DNA of 64,000 bases from Granulosicoccus sp. (GCA_020627685.1 JAHDGK010000028.1:1-64000), one strand, 5' to 3'. Positions 39,717 to 50,796 are shown, counted from the first letter of the stretch. Numbers and translations are program-made. Notes: generated by a model from the sequence alone, not told the origin.

Positions 39717-41125
39717 TATTTTTCTCCAGATGAGTAGGAAGCTAGAACGACCTCGCGCTCGGCTTCAACCATGGCTGCATCTTCATACTCCTGCGCGATA
39801 GCAGCAGATACATCCAAACCAACTATTTCTACGGCTTCCGGTACGCGGAGCATACCGAATGCTTTGAGAATAGAGGCAAAGACGAAACCCGGGATAAATC
39901 CGAGTACTAGGAACATGATGACTGCACCAATGAAGTTACCTAATGGATTGATGGTAGCGTAGTCAGGGTTGGGTGAGGCCGGGTAGCCCCACAACATAAA
40001 CCCACAAATGACGACACCCAGGAATCCGGCATAGCCGTGAACAGCAACTGCGCCTACTGCGTCATCAATTTTGAATCGGCGTTCGACCCAGAAATGCAAC
40101 TTGTAGATGATCACCACAACAACAGCTGCGATGAACATGGATTGTATGGGGTGGTATAAGTCGTTACCCGCTGATGCGCCGATGATACCGGCAAGACCAC
40201 CGGAGTAAGTCCAGAAAGCATCACCCTTAGAGACAAGGTACGCCGCCATCATGCCGCCTGCTAGTGACATCAGGAAGTTCAATGTAATGGCAGATAGAGT
40301 TGTCGGCCCTAAGTAGATGTTGGTTGCGGAAAATAATATTCCTTCACCGTCTTGTATGTCGATCATGGGGACATTACACGCGGCGTAAAAACCCCAGAAG
40401 CCGGTATAGATCAGGAATAAACCGACAGTGACCAACCATGGATTGCGTGGACCGATGTTTCGAGGGTTGCCGTCTTTATCGAACTTTCCGATGCGTGCTC
40501 CTAACGGTATGAGTACACCCAGAGCGAAACCACCAGCAACGGCGTGAATTACACCCGATGCATAAGCATCGTGATATCCGAGTTTTTGAACCATCCAACC
40601 ATCAGGGTGCCAGCCCCATGAAGCGTCGATAACCCAGAATACGGAGCCAATCAGAATGGCAAGAAACCAGAATGCACTGGAGCGTATGCGCTCTATGACT
40701 GCACCGGAAACAATGGATGCTGCTGTCCAAGAAAACAGCAGGAAGGCTGCCCAGAATACACCGTTAATATGGGCCCAGAATGCAGTGTCATCAGCAGTTA
40801 AAGCATCTTGTACGGGTGGTCCACCTAGGTGAGATCCCATCAATTCGCTATTAGCCGTTGCGAAAGGGGCTGCAAGCAGATCGCCGATTATCCAAGGACC
40901 GTTCGGGAAGGCAAAGTATATCCACCAGCCGAAGAAATAGAAGGTTACCGTGACCAGGGGTATGATCATGGTGTTTTTCATCAAGGTGTGCATATGGTTT
41001 TTCTGACGGGTGGCACCCACCTCGTACATGCAAAAACCAACGTGTATTAAAAACATGAATACTACTGTCACCCAGTAGTAGAACTCGGTAAACAATATTC
41101 CGAGCGCGGTTAACTCATTGTCCAT
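39716..41125 (-). CDS. amt: Ammonium transporter, Amt family
   Basis: A 469-residue channel-like transporter with 11 or more membrane helices. Amt signatures include DASWGWHPDGWMVQKLGYHDAYASGVIHAVAGG near residue 160 (the pore and conserved Asp/His region) and the second half with VHGYAGFLGVVICG, which carries the second pore histidine. It has a C-terminal cytosolic tail of about 40 residues. It lies at the end of the methylated-amine operon, where it could import ammonium or recapture ammonium/methylammonium. It has no GlnK gene next to it, unlike many amtB. Confidence 0.9.
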   Translation of the reverse strand: MDNELTALGILFTEFYYWVTVVFMFLIHVGFCMYEVGATRQKNHMHTLMKNTMIIPLVTVTFYFFGWWIYFAFPNGPWIIGDLLAAPFATANSELMGSHLGGPPVQDALTADDTAFWAHINGVFWAAFLLFSWTAASIVSGAVIERIRSSAFWFLAILIGSVFWVIDASWGWHPDGWMVQKLGYHDAYASGVIHAVAGGFALGVLIPLGARIGKFDKDGNPRNIGPRNPWLVTVGLFLIYTGFWGFYAACNVPMIDIQDGEGILFSATNIYLGPTTLSAITLNFLMSLAGGMMAAYLVSKGDAFWTYSGGLAGIIGASAGNDLYHPIQSMFIAAVVVVIIYKLHFWVERRFKIDDAVGAVAVHGYAGFLGVVICGFMLWGYPASPNPDYATINPLGNFIGAVIMFLVLGFIPGFVFASILKAFGMLRVPEAVEIVGLDVSAAIAQEYEDAAMVEAEREVVLASYSSGEK

Positions 41126-41320
41126 TAACTAACTCCGGTCGTGGTGATTAAGTGGTTTTGACCACGAACGGACAGGCACACAACGTTCTTAGATGTGACG
41201 TTATGCTTCAGCGTGAAAACTTATGCTGGTATCAGTTGTGGTCCTGCTTTATGAACTGCATTTAAAGAACGTGGTGAAGTATTTGAGTACTATTGAATCG
41301 ACTGTTTCTCCTGTGTTGGT

Positions 41321-42376
41321 TTAATCGGGGTGCGGGCCTTCCGAAGTGGGTTTTCCATCGTCAAATTGGGACAGCCAGTTGATTGCAATCTCGCGATAGT
41401 TATCAAGCCCTTTGTAGCTGGCAATTTCAGGTGGAAGAGTCTGAAGTACACGATGCATGCGAGTCGCCCACTTAGGTACCGTTGATAAATCCCTCATACT
41501 TAGAAAGTAACAACGGATTGGAAACAGCAAGGCATTAGAACGGGGTAGGCGCCAGAAGCTTTGAAGCTCTATTCGCAGGAATAATTTGTCAGCCACGTTC
41601 TCAGGCGTTATGTGTGTGTTCTCAGGGCCCCAGATGTGATAGTTCTCAGGGCTGGTATCGAGGCGAGGGTTAACGGTCATAGTCCAGTTAAGACGCCGTG
41701 CCGGATTACCTTGTTGGATACTGAGTAGGTATTTCAAGGCTCGCTTAAAAATACCTTTTTCATGAGCTAATGGGACAGGTGCATGCCATTCGAAGAAATT
41801 CATGCCGATGTCAAAGTCCAGTGACCAATCTGCCTGGGTAGTCACCATACCGGCGTCCATCCACAAGTTGCCGTCCCGCTCATCCAGTACACAAAAGTCA
41901 CCTTGCGCCTGACGAGTGATGTATTCAAGCGGCGCATAAGGGAGTGTGGATTCGTCGCCGAATACAAAGTGCTGATCAATGCCCATCGGGCGATTAACCC
42001 AGTGCCAGTTGTCACCGTCACGGGTTAATGAAAACCACTCAGGATAGGTTTCAGCTTTGCAGGTCATCAACAACTCAAGCGTATCCCACCCAGCCAAGGT
42101 CATGTGAGGCAGGCTTTGGTAACGCAGAGGATCCTCATCGAGAACCAAGGCGCGATCCTTCATTTCGGATACATAGTGTTCATCTACATCGATAGGGGCT
42201 TCATAGGCTGTGCCTGGACGACCATCTCGATGCAATTCCATATTGACTGCATACATGTATGAGTCTTTATCAAATGGAAAAGGGGCGCGTAGAACAGTTT
42301 CCGGTGAGTTCTTGAAGGTAAAGTCGTCTCTGAAGGTCTCTTCACGAAACGGTAAATCTTTGGCAGAAGTCGCCAT
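41321..42376 (-). CDS. dmmC: Dimethylamine monooxygenase subunit DmmC (haem-dependent oxidative N-demethylase-like, DUF3445)
   Basis: A 351-residue protein of the DUF3445/HODM alpha-subunit-like family, the haem-binding demethylase component. Conserved blocks include FPFDKDSYMYAVNMELHRDG, ITRQAQGDFCVLDERDGNLWMDAGMV, and a C-terminal motif LQSFWRLPRSNALLFPIRCYFLSM. Together with DmmA and DmmB it converts dimethylamine, O2 and NAD(P)H to methylamine and formaldehyde. It is the last dmm gene, in the order dmmD-A-B-C known from marine bacteria. Assignment of letters follows that gene order. Confidence 0.85.
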   Translation of the reverse strand: MATSAKDLPFREETFRDDFTFKNSPETVLRAPFPFDKDSYMYAVNMELHRDGRPGTAYEAPIDVDEHYVSEMKDRALVLDEDPLRYQSLPHMTLAGWDTLELLMTCKAETYPEWFSLTRDGDNWHWVNRPMGIDQHFVFGDESTLPYAPLEYITRQAQGDFCVLDERDGNLWMDAGMVTTQADWSLDFDIGMNFFEWHAPVPLAHEKGIFKRALKYLLSIQQGNPARRLNWTMTVNPRLDTSPENYHIWGPENTHITPENVADKLFLRIELQSFWRLPRSNALLFPIRCYFLSMRDLSTVPKWATRMHRVLQTLPPEIASYKGLDNYREIAINWLSQFDDGKPTSEGPHPD

Positions 42377-42446
42377 GTCTCTAAATCCTGTTGTTGTGCT
42401 TATTGCGTTAACAAAAAGAGTTCTAAATGAATTTCAAGTAGGCAGC

Positions 42447-43409
42447 TTATCGATCAAGTACCAGTCTGCTGCCTTTAAAGCGGGATACACACGGCATCAC
42501 TTTTTTACCGCTTGCTCGTTCGTCGTCTTCCAGCCAATGATCTTCATGTTGTAGATTACCGTCGCATTCCAGTACGTTTGTTTCGCACTGTCCGCAAGCA
42601 CCACCACGGCAAAGATAAGGGGCATCTACGCCAGCCGCTTCCATTGCCTCAAGCATTGACTGATTTTCACCAACCTCTATCTTTTTATTACTCGTCTGTA
42701 GTTCGACTGTAAAAGCTTCACCCGGCGGTGCTTTTGCAAAGTGTTCGAAATGGACGTGGGCATCTGGCCATCCATGAGCTGCACTTCGCTGGATGACGTG
42801 TTCGATCATCGGGGCCGGGCCGCATACATACACATGTGTGCCGGTGGGCTGCGAGCTCAATAGAGCGTCAAAATCAATGCGCTGATCTTGATCGTCGTAA
42901 TAGACATGCAGGCGATGGCCAAGCAGTTGTTTAAGTTCTTCTGAGTACGCCCCGAGTTCTTCGTTGCGGGCGCTGTAGTGAAGTTCAAAATTGCCGTTCG
43001 TCTTAATCAGTTGATGTATTTGCGCAAGAAACGGTGTGATTCCAATACCGCCTGCAAACATCAGGTGTTTGGGGGCGCGTTTGTCCAAAGAAAATAAATT
43101 GGCGGGATAGCCTATTTTCATGGACATACCCTTGGTGACCTTGTTGTGCATGAACAGCGAGCCACCGCGCCCCTCGTCATCTCTGCGAATACTGACTTGG
43201 TAATCTTGAGTGTTCAGGGGCGAGCTCATTAATGAGTACGGTGTACGTCTTATCGTGTCTCCGTCTTGCATCTCTATGACGATGTGAGCACCGCCTGAGA
43301 ATGCCGGTAAGGGGCTGCCGTCTGCTCTTGCGAAATGGAACCGCTTAATTAACGAATTCACGGTAACGACATCGGTGACTACAACGTCGAGGCTGGCGAG
43401 CATACTCAC
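42447..43409 (-). CDS. dmmB: Dimethylamine monooxygenase reductase subunit DmmB
   Basis: A 320-residue flavin/iron-sulfur reductase of the phthalate-dioxygenase-reductase type. The N-terminal FAD/FMN-binding barrel (about 1-100, with RRTPYSLMSSPL as flavin loop) is followed by the NAD(P) domain (about 105-225, GGIGITPFLAQI) and a C-terminal plant-type [2Fe-2S] ferredoxin with CRGGACGQCETNV and a downstream cysteine in MPCVSR. It passes electrons to the haem subunit. It overlaps dmmA by ATGA (4 bases). Confidence 0.9.
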   Translation of the reverse strand: MSMLASLDVVVTDVVTVNSLIKRFHFARADGSPLPAFSGGAHIVIEMQDGDTIRRTPYSLMSSPLNTQDYQVSIRRDDEGRGGSLFMHNKVTKGMSMKIGYPANLFSLDKRAPKHLMFAGGIGITPFLAQIHQLIKTNGNFELHYSARNEELGAYSEELKQLLGHRLHVYYDDQDQRIDFDALLSSQPTGTHVYVCGPAPMIEHVIQRSAAHGWPDAHVHFEHFAKAPPGEAFTVELQTSNKKIEVGENQSMLEAMEAAGVDAPYLCRGGACGQCETNVLECDGNLQHEDHWLEDDERASGKKVMPCVSRFKGSRLVLDR

Positions 43410-44020
43410 GAATATATCTCCTCTTTAGCAGGTACGTCTGACGGATCTTCTGCATTGATATTGACGCCTTGAAAGGCAGCCGCTCGTCTGGAGTAGTGAT
43501 CGCGTACAAAGAGTAGTAAGCCACAGTGATCGCAATCTGCGGGCTGGGTTGTGACATTTTCGGTAATGCCTTTGCAATGCACACACTGAACTCTTCGCGC
43601 TAGAGAGCCGCGATGTTCGGTTTGAAGCGCTTGGTGATCTAAGCCTGCTTCCATGGCTGTCATTGTTGCCATGCCTAAGAGACTTTCACTACCGCTAAGA
43701 TAGACTTGCGTCCCCATCCTCATTCTATCTAGAGAAGTTCTTAAGCGTGGTAAGGCAGCTGCGATACTCGGGCCGATATAAAGACGGGGACAGCCAAGTG
43801 CTTCAAGCCCGTCAATAACTGATTGATTGTTTTCTGAGTCGGTATTTACGTAAATAATTTCTGCATTGTTGAAAAAATCATCGGGTAAAGATTGAGCCAG
43901 TGACAGGATGGTTTCACCACCACTGTCATCAGCGACAAACACGTGAAAGTTTGCCTCTACCGGGGATAAGGTGCCGTATCGAGGTCTACTCAAGATGGCC
44001 GAATCGTCTGGCTGACTCAT
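43406..44020 (-). CDS. dmmA: Dimethylamine monooxygenase subunit DmmA
   Basis: A 204-residue protein of the DmmA-like group. The N-terminal domain (about 15-135) resembles a small nucleotide- or partner-binding alpha/beta domain. The C-terminal part is a zinc-ribbon-like module with four cysteines in VQCVHCKG and ADCDHCGLLLFVRDHYSRR. It overlaps the reductase gene dmmB by 4 bases and is 26 bases after dmmD. Call is by order and cysteine pattern. Confidence 0.8.
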   Translation of the reverse strand: MSQPDDSAILSRPRYGTLSPVEANFHVFVADDSGGETILSLAQSLPDDFFNNAEIIYVNTDSENNQSVIDGLEALGCPRLYIGPSIAAALPRLRTSLDRMRMGTQVYLSGSESLLGMATMTAMEAGLDHQALQTEHRGSLARRVQCVHCKGITENVTTQPADCDHCGLLLFVRDHYSRRAAAFQGVNINAEDPSDVPAKEEIYS

Positions 44021-44046
44021 GTCTATTTTTACCCTTTGTCTATCTT

Positions 44047-45180
44047 TTAGCCTTTTACCGTGCGGCGTGATTTGTCAACGTCATAGAACGGCATTGCCGC
44101 GGCCTTACAGTTGATCAATCCCGTGCTGTTTTTAACTTGTAAAGCGGTGCCCGGTGTAGCGCAATCAACTGGCATACGAGCGATGGCCACATTGTGCTTT
44201 TGCAAAGATGAATACATACCAATGGTTGCGACACCCACTTGCTTACCATCTTGCATGAGTGGTGCACCTTCTTCAGCGGGCTCTTCTCCATCTAGGATCA
44301 AGCCATAAATTTTGAATCTTTCTTTACCCTTTAAACGGTAGTGTTCTTCAGCGCCACGAAATCCAACTTTTCCTTCTGATACCGTAAAGTCCAGACCAAG
44401 CTCCCAAAGAGTGTCGCCAGGGCCTTCGTTTTCAAACGGATAAGTTTCAGAGTTGTCGTAGGGGTAGAACAGCAAGTAGCTTTCTGCGCGAAGCAAATCT
44501 AGTGTTGTGAATCGCGTTGGAATGATGCCCATGGAAGCACCTTGTTCTACGATGGTGTCCCAGATGTCCGGTGCATCTTGACCACGGCAAAAAATCTCGT
44601 AACCGCGCTCGCCGGTGTAGCCGGTTCGTGAAATTGTCACCGGATGACCGAATAGTCGCGTTGGCATATGCCCGAAGTATGGAAGCTGACGAATGCCGTC
44701 TACATGTTTTTCAAGGAAGTCTACTGATAGTGGTCCCTGTAGTGATATGTCATGCAGGTTGTCATCAAAACGTATAGAAACATCACGCCCAACTGCGGCC
44801 ATAGTTAGTTGTTCGTGTCCGGCTCCTGAGCCATGAACAACCATGTAGGTGTTAGCGCCGGTTCTATAGATAACGCAGTCATCGACAAATTTTCCGTCAT
44901 CATTGAGCATGCAGGCATAAGATGCGCGTCCCGGAGAAATACGCTCAACGTCGCGGGTTGTTGCACGATCGATAACATGAGACGCATGTGCACCGGAGAT
45001 ATGAACCTTCTTTAATCCAGAGACATCCATAACACCCGCTTTTGTTCGGATGGCGATGTACTCTTCTTCCTGGTCTTTGTCATAGGTCCAGGCGGTACCC
45101 ATGCCACTCCAATCTTCAAGGTTTGAGCCTAGAGCGCGATGTCGATCGGCCAAGGCAGAAAAACGCCAGCTTGCAGTCAT
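44047..45180 (-). CDS. dmmD: GcvT-like tetrahydrofolate-binding protein DmmD
   Basis: A 377-residue protein of the aminomethyltransferase (GcvT) family. The opening MTASWRFSALADRHRALGSNLEDWSGMGTAW and later motif SRTGYTGERGYEIFC are GcvT hallmarks, with the C-terminal domain from about 290. It would trap the formaldehyde released by dimethylamine oxidation as methylene-tetrahydrofolate. It starts the dmm block behind gmaS, 73 bases away, with a hairpin in between. Confidence 0.85.
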   Translation of the reverse strand: MTASWRFSALADRHRALGSNLEDWSGMGTAWTYDKDQEEEYIAIRTKAGVMDVSGLKKVHISGAHASHVIDRATTRDVERISPGRASYACMLNDDGKFVDDCVIYRTGANTYMVVHGSGAGHEQLTMAAVGRDVSIRFDDNLHDISLQGPLSVDFLEKHVDGIRQLPYFGHMPTRLFGHPVTISRTGYTGERGYEIFCRGQDAPDIWDTIVEQGASMGIIPTRFTTLDLLRAESYLLFYPYDNSETYPFENEGPGDTLWELGLDFTVSEGKVGFRGAEEHYRLKGKERFKIYGLILDGEEPAEEGAPLMQDGKQVGVATIGMYSSLQKHNVAIARMPVDCATPGTALQVKNSTGLINCKAAAMPFYDVDKSRRTVKG

Positions 45181-45208
45181 GGTTAACTATCTCCGGTTGG
45201 TATATTGA

Positions 45209-45229
45209 GTGAGGAAAAATTCTCCTCAC
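45209..45229 (-). other. Stem-loop between gmaS and dmmD
   Basis: GTGAGGA (45209-45215) pairs with TCCTCAC (45223-45229) around a 7-base loop in the gap between gmaS and dmmD. On the minus strand it is not followed by a T run, so it is more likely an mRNA processing or stability element than a terminator. Confidence 0.5.
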
Positions 45230-45253
45230 ATTGTGTTGTTTACGTCGTGGTGA

Positions 45254-46564
45254 TTAGCAGTCGAGCGTGTTGTCACGTTCCCATTGAGTCAGACTCGTTG
45301 CATATTTATTCCAATCGTTTCTTCTCAGCTTGCAATAGGCTTCGCTAAACTCGCTGCCCATCGCGTTTTGCAATACGCTGTCTTTTTCGTAGTTGCGAAT
45401 AGCATCGAGAAGATTCAACGGAAGTTTTTTAACGTTGTCGCCAGCCAACTCCGGGTTGGCGTACATATCGTTATCTAAGCGTTGCCCTGATGGAATCTTG
45501 TTATCGACTCCGTTCATGCCAGCAGCCAAAATCACTGCCATGAGCAAGTATGGGTTAGCAGCTCCATCAGGCAGACGCAATTCAATGCGGCCGTCATCCG
45601 GGATGCGGATCATGTGTGTTCGGTTGTTGCCACCAAAGGTAATGGAGCTTGGTGACCAAGTAGCGCCAGAGAGCGTTGGAGGCGCATTGATTCGCTTGTA
45701 AGAATTGACTGTTGGATTAGTAATTGCCGCTAAGGATTCCCCGTGCTCCAGTAGACCACCGATGAAGTGGTAAGCCTCTGCAGATAAGCCAAGCTCACCG
45801 GCGTCATCACTAAAACGGTTGGTTTTACTGTCGTTACTCCAAACGGATATATGTACATGACAACCATTACCCGTAAGGTGTGAAAACGGCTTGGGCATGA
45901 AAGTGGCGCGAAGGCCATGCAACTCTGCAATGGACTTAACCATAAACTTAAAGAACGCCAGCTGATCTGCTGTGGTTAGTGCGTCATTAAAATCCCAGTT
46001 AATTTCGAACTGACCGTTGGCGTCTTCATGGTCATTTTGATAAGGACCCCAGCCCAGTTCGGTCATGGTGTCGCAAATTTGTGAGATCACATCGTAGCGA
46101 CGCATAACGGCTGATTGGTCGTAGCAAGGTTTTTCCTGCGTGTCCCGGTCATCGGAGATTTCAGTACCATCAGGCGATATAAGATGAAACTCTGGCTCAA
46201 CGCCAGATTTCATCAACATGCCTTTGCTGGCAGACTCGGCCATCAAACGTTTTAGAACGTTGCGTGGCCCTTGTGCGACAGGCTCACCATTCATCCACGG
46301 GTCACCGGCAATCCAAGCAACTTCCGGTTTCCACGGTAACTGGATTACAGAATCCACGTCGGGCATAACGAACATATCAGGATGAGCCGGCGTGAAGTCT
46401 AGCCATGCCGCAAAACCTGCGAAGCCTGCGCCGCTTTTCTGCATGCCGCCAGCCGCCGCTGCGGGCACAAGCTTGGCTCGTTGAGTGCCAAACAAGTCGG
46501 TAAAGTTAAACAGGTAATACTTAATGCCACGCTCTTTGGCCAGGGTCGTCAAGTTTTGGGTCAT
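45254..46564 (-). CDS. gmaS: Gamma-glutamylmethylamide synthetase GmaS
   Basis: A 436-residue member of the glutamine synthetase superfamily, type III/GlnT-like, which joins methylamine to glutamate with ATP. Conserved catalytic blocks are present: GVEPEFHLI (metal-binding Glu), NDHEDANGQFEINW, HLTGNGCHVHISVW and NRTHMIRIPDDGRIELRLPDGAANPYLL. Context decides the amine specificity: it lies between the N-methylglutamate synthase genes and the dimethylamine monooxygenase genes. The alternative is glutamine synthetase or another gamma-glutamyl ligase. Length is as in known GmaS. Confidence 0.88.
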   Translation of the reverse strand: MTQNLTTLAKERGIKYYLFNFTDLFGTQRAKLVPAAAAGGMQKSGAGFAGFAAWLDFTPAHPDMFVMPDVDSVIQLPWKPEVAWIAGDPWMNGEPVAQGPRNVLKRLMAESASKGMLMKSGVEPEFHLISPDGTEISDDRDTQEKPCYDQSAVMRRYDVISQICDTMTELGWGPYQNDHEDANGQFEINWDFNDALTTADQLAFFKFMVKSIAELHGLRATFMPKPFSHLTGNGCHVHISVWSNDSKTNRFSDDAGELGLSAEAYHFIGGLLEHGESLAAITNPTVNSYKRINAPPTLSGATWSPSSITFGGNNRTHMIRIPDDGRIELRLPDGAANPYLLMAVILAAGMNGVDNKIPSGQRLDNDMYANPELAGDNVKKLPLNLLDAIRNYEKDSVLQNAMGSEFSEAYCKLRRNDWNKYATSLTQWERDNTLDC

Positions 46565-46615
46565 AACCTGCTCTCAATTCATTTGTGTTTAGTGGAAAAA
46601 ATACGTCTAGCTTAT

Positions 46616-47941
46616 TTAGTAGCCTTGTCCGGGGACCCAGCTTGTACCTGCCAGGGGTACCTGAGCCATAGCAGCTGATTCAACGGTTAATGCAACCAAG
46701 TCTTCAGGTTCTAAGTTATGGACATGGTTTTTGCCGCATGCTCTAGCGATAGTTTGTGCTTCCAATGTCATAACTTTGAGGTAGTTAGCGAGTCGTCTAC
46801 CTGCTTTTTCAGGATCTAAGCGGCTCGCCAGTTCAGGGTCTTGTGTGGTTATGCCTGCAGGGTCTTTTCCTAGATGCCACGCATCGTAAGAGCCTGCCGT
46901 CGTGCCAAGCTTGCGGTATTCTTCTTCATAGAACGGATCGTTGTCGCCCATAGCAATGAGTGCGGCAGAACCTATAGATACTGCGTCTGCTCCCAATGCC
47001 ATCGCTTTCGCAACATCAGCACCGTTGCGAATGCCGCCTGATACGATGATCTGCACCTTTCTGTGCATGTCGAGTTCTTGTAGTGCTTTAACGGCAGGGC
47101 GGATACACGCAAGCGTGGGTTGGCCTACGTGTTCGATGAAAACATTTTGAGTTGCGGCCGTGCCACCTTGCATGCCATCGAGCACGATGACATCGGCGCC
47201 TGACTTAACCGCTAGTGCCGTATCGTAGTAAGGACGTGAGCCACCTATCTTTACGAATATAGGCTTTTCCCAATTGGTTATTTCACGCAGTTCCAGTATT
47301 TTGATTTCAAGATCATCCGGACCGGTCCAGTCCGGGTGACGGCAGGCTGAGCGTTGATCGATGCCTTTGGGTAAAGATCGCATCGCAGCAACACGATCAT
47401 TAATTTTCTGTCCTAGCAGCATGCCTCCACCACCAGGCTTTGCGCCTTGCCCGACAACGACTTCGATAGCATCAGCCTTGCGAAGGTCATCCGGGTTCAT
47501 TCCATAACGAGAAGGAAGGTATTGGTATACCAACAGTTTTGAGTGACCACGCTCTTCCGGTGTCATACCGCCATCACCGGTGGTGGTCGATGTGCCGGCA
47601 AGGTTTGCGCCGCGACCTAATGCTTCTTTCGCCTGACCGGATAATGAACCAAAGCTCATGCCGGCAATCGTGATGGGTATTTTGAGTTCAAGAGGCTTTT
47701 TGGCAAAGCGATCGCCTAGAGTCACTTCCGTGCCGCAGCGTTCGCGATACCCTTCCAGCGGATAACGGGATATGGATGCACCTAAGAAGAGTAGGTCATC
47801 GAAGTGGGGCAATTTACGCTTGGCGCCTGATCCACGTATGTCGTAGATACCGGTGCTGGCAGCTCTGCGTATTTCCGAATTCGTGTATTCGTCGAATGTT
47901 GCCGAAGGTCTTGGAGCGGCTTGTGGAATCTTATCGTCCAT
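46616..47941 (-). CDS. mgsC: N-methylglutamate synthase subunit C (glutamate synthase FMN-type)
   Basis: A 441-residue FMN/iron-sulfur TIM barrel like the central part of glutamate synthase. Motifs include IPITIAGMSFGSLSGQAKEALGRGA, GGSRPYYDTALAVKSGADVIVLDGMQGGTAATQNVFIEHVG, and VSGGIRNGADVAKAMALGADAVSIG. The C-terminal region has the FeS-type cysteine in RACGKNHVH. It transfers the methylamino group from gamma-glutamylmethylamide to 2-oxoglutarate with the other two subunits. It is preceded by mgsB and followed by gmaS. Confidence 0.9.
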   Translation of the reverse strand: MDDKIPQAAPRPSATFDEYTNSEIRRAASTGIYDIRGSGAKRKLPHFDDLLFLGASISRYPLEGYRERCGTEVTLGDRFAKKPLELKIPITIAGMSFGSLSGQAKEALGRGANLAGTSTTTGDGGMTPEERGHSKLLVYQYLPSRYGMNPDDLRKADAIEVVVGQGAKPGGGGMLLGQKINDRVAAMRSLPKGIDQRSACRHPDWTGPDDLEIKILELREITNWEKPIFVKIGGSRPYYDTALAVKSGADVIVLDGMQGGTAATQNVFIEHVGQPTLACIRPAVKALQELDMHRKVQIIVSGGIRNGADVAKAMALGADAVSIGSAALIAMGDNDPFYEEEYRKLGTTAGSYDAWHLGKDPAGITTQDPELASRLDPEKAGRRLANYLKVMTLEAQTIARACGKNHVHNLEPEDLVALTVESAAMAQVPLAGTSWVPGQGY

Positions 47942-48021
47942 TATTCTTTAGTTAAGTTGTTTGGTCGGCCTGCGCGCTTCAATGGCAGGGCTTAGCAAAT
48001 AGATGTCTATGATCAAGAGAC

Positions 48022-48705
48022 TTAGTAGGCATCTGCCTGGTCAATATCGAAGTTGTATAGCGTCCTTGCAGACCCATAACGTCGGAATAATTTCGCGTCT
48101 TTGTTGATCTGAGCTTTTTCGAGTAGGTCAGCAAGCGTTTTTTCATGCTCTGCTGTCATTTCCTTCTCTATGCAATCTGCACCTAGGCTTTCGACGGAGC
48201 CTGCGACGAATAACTTCGCCTCATAAATGGAATCGCCGAGGGCTTCTCCTGCGTCTCCGCAGATAACCATGTGTCCGAGTTGAGCCATGAACCCACTCAT
48301 ATGTCCAACTGAGCCACCGACAACGATATCGATGCCCTTCATAGAAATTCCGCAACGAGAAGATGCGTCACCTTCAATAATAAGGAGACCGCCGTGTGCG
48401 GTCGCGCCAGCGGCCTGGCTGGCATTGCCCTTGATGCGAACAATACCGCTCATCATGTTCTCAGCGACACCTACGCCTGCGTGTCCGTTGATGGTCACTT
48501 CAGCGTTTTGGTTCATGCCTGCACAATAGAACCCTGCGTGCCCGTCTACTGTGACGCTAATGGGGGCCGTAAGACCGCAGGCAATAGCGTGTTGCCCCAT
48601 CGGGTTGGTGATAGTCCATTCCCGTTCGTTAGTGCCCGGATCTAGTGACTGAAGCTTTTGGTTGATGGCACGCAAACCCAGCGTGCTGAAATCCAGTGAG
48701 TTCAA
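48022..48705 (-). CDS. mgsB: N-methylglutamate synthase subunit B (GXGXG-type)
   Basis: A 227-residue protein of the glutamate-synthase alpha-subunit C-terminal type. It shows the repetitive GxGxG beta-helix pattern: TVDGHAGFYCAGMNQNAEVTINGHAGVGVAENMMSG, VRIKGNASQAAGATAHGG. The first start codon overlaps the mgsA stop by 4 bases. It has no catalytic motif of its own in the visible family; it is structural. Confidence 0.88.
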   Translation of the reverse strand: MNSLDFSTLGLRAINQKLQSLDPGTNEREWTITNPMGQHAIACGLTAPISVTVDGHAGFYCAGMNQNAEVTINGHAGVGVAENMMSGIVRIKGNASQAAGATAHGGLLIIEGDASSRCGISMKGIDIVVGGSVGHMSGFMAQLGHMVICGDAGEALGDSIYEAKLFVAGSVESLGADCIEKEMTAEHEKTLADLLEKAQINKDAKLFRRYGSARTLYNFDIDQADAY

Positions 48706-49670
48706 AGTGCTGCTCCTGCAGAAGAACCATCCTGTGAAGAGGAAAGAGGTGCGGCGATATGCTCTGCTACCGATTCGTTACCCCATGCGTATACGGTTGC
48801 TGGCTTGGGCTCCCAAATTCTGGCGGTTTCTGCACCCGGGAGCGCCGCAATGGCGCGGAATTCGGTAGCCATAGCCACCCAGTCGTCGGTTTCGGCCATG
48901 ACGGCATGTTTGCAAGCTATTGGGTCCCGTACAACGGCAAATCCATCGCTTGTGCCGATGCAAAAAGTGAAAAAGCCGTCTAAATCGTCTAATGCATCCT
49001 CTAAAGCCTGTTTTAGGGGAATTCCTTGGCGAAGTTTCCACGTCAGGTAGGCTGCGGCGACCTCACTGTCATTTTCGCTGCCAAAACTGACGCCTTTGCG
49101 CATGAGTTCTTCCCGGAGGCGGTTGTGATTGGACAGTGAGCCGTTATGCACTAGACACAGATCAGCACCCGTTGCGAACGGATGAGAGCCTGCTGAGGTG
49201 ACTGCACTCTCTGTCGCCATACGTGTATGGCCAATCATGTGTTGCCCAGCAGCTGATGCCAGGCCGAAGCGCTCGTAAACATCCTCGGGTAAGCCGGTTT
49301 CTTTATATATTTCAACACTTTCACCGCTTCCGACAACCCTAATAGTTGCGTCGAACTCCGATAACCAGTGCTTGACATGTTCTTCGTCGGCATCGTTTAC
49401 CAGCAAGGCGTGGGTGTCGCGCTGTTCAACGGTGCTGCTTGTTTTCAACTGCTGGTCCAGCGCCAGGCTCATCGCCTGCCAGTCATAATTGACGTCGTCG
49501 TGCGCCAACGAGTACTTCGTACTGCCTGCAGGAACGGGGTCCCTATAGATGGCGATGCCTGCTGAATCGGGTCCGCGACTGGTCATTTCAACCAGCATCG
49601 GCTTAAAGAGCTCCCCAAGCTTTGGGTAAAGATCGGGGTTTTTGAGGTAGAGCCCGGCTATTCCGCACAT
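48702..49670 (-). CDS. mgsA: N-methylglutamate synthase subunit A (glutamine amidotransferase-like)
   Basis: A 322-residue class II (Ntn) amidotransferase. I set the start at ATG 49670 because the product MCGIAGLYLKNP puts Cys2 at the N-terminus, the catalytic nucleophile; a longer frame to 49700 would bury it. Other motifs: SRGPDSAGIAIY near 40, HTRMATESAVTSAGSHPF, CLVHNGSLSNHNRLRE and NDSEVAAAYLTWKL. With MgsB and MgsC it forms the synthase. It is the first gene of the leftward operon, divergent from tmoX. Confidence 0.9.
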   Translation of the reverse strand: MCGIAGLYLKNPDLYPKLGELFKPMLVEMTSRGPDSAGIAIYRDPVPAGSTKYSLAHDDVNYDWQAMSLALDQQLKTSSTVEQRDTHALLVNDADEEHVKHWLSEFDATIRVVGSGESVEIYKETGLPEDVYERFGLASAAGQHMIGHTRMATESAVTSAGSHPFATGADLCLVHNGSLSNHNRLREELMRKGVSFGSENDSEVAAAYLTWKLRQGIPLKQALEDALDDLDGFFTFCIGTSDGFAVVRDPIACKHAVMAETDDWVAMATEFRAIAALPGAETARIWEPKPATVYAWGNESVAEHIAAPLSSSQDGSSAGAAL

Positions 49671-50781
<1,111 letters not shown>

Positions 50782-50796
50782 GTATCTGAGTTAGAA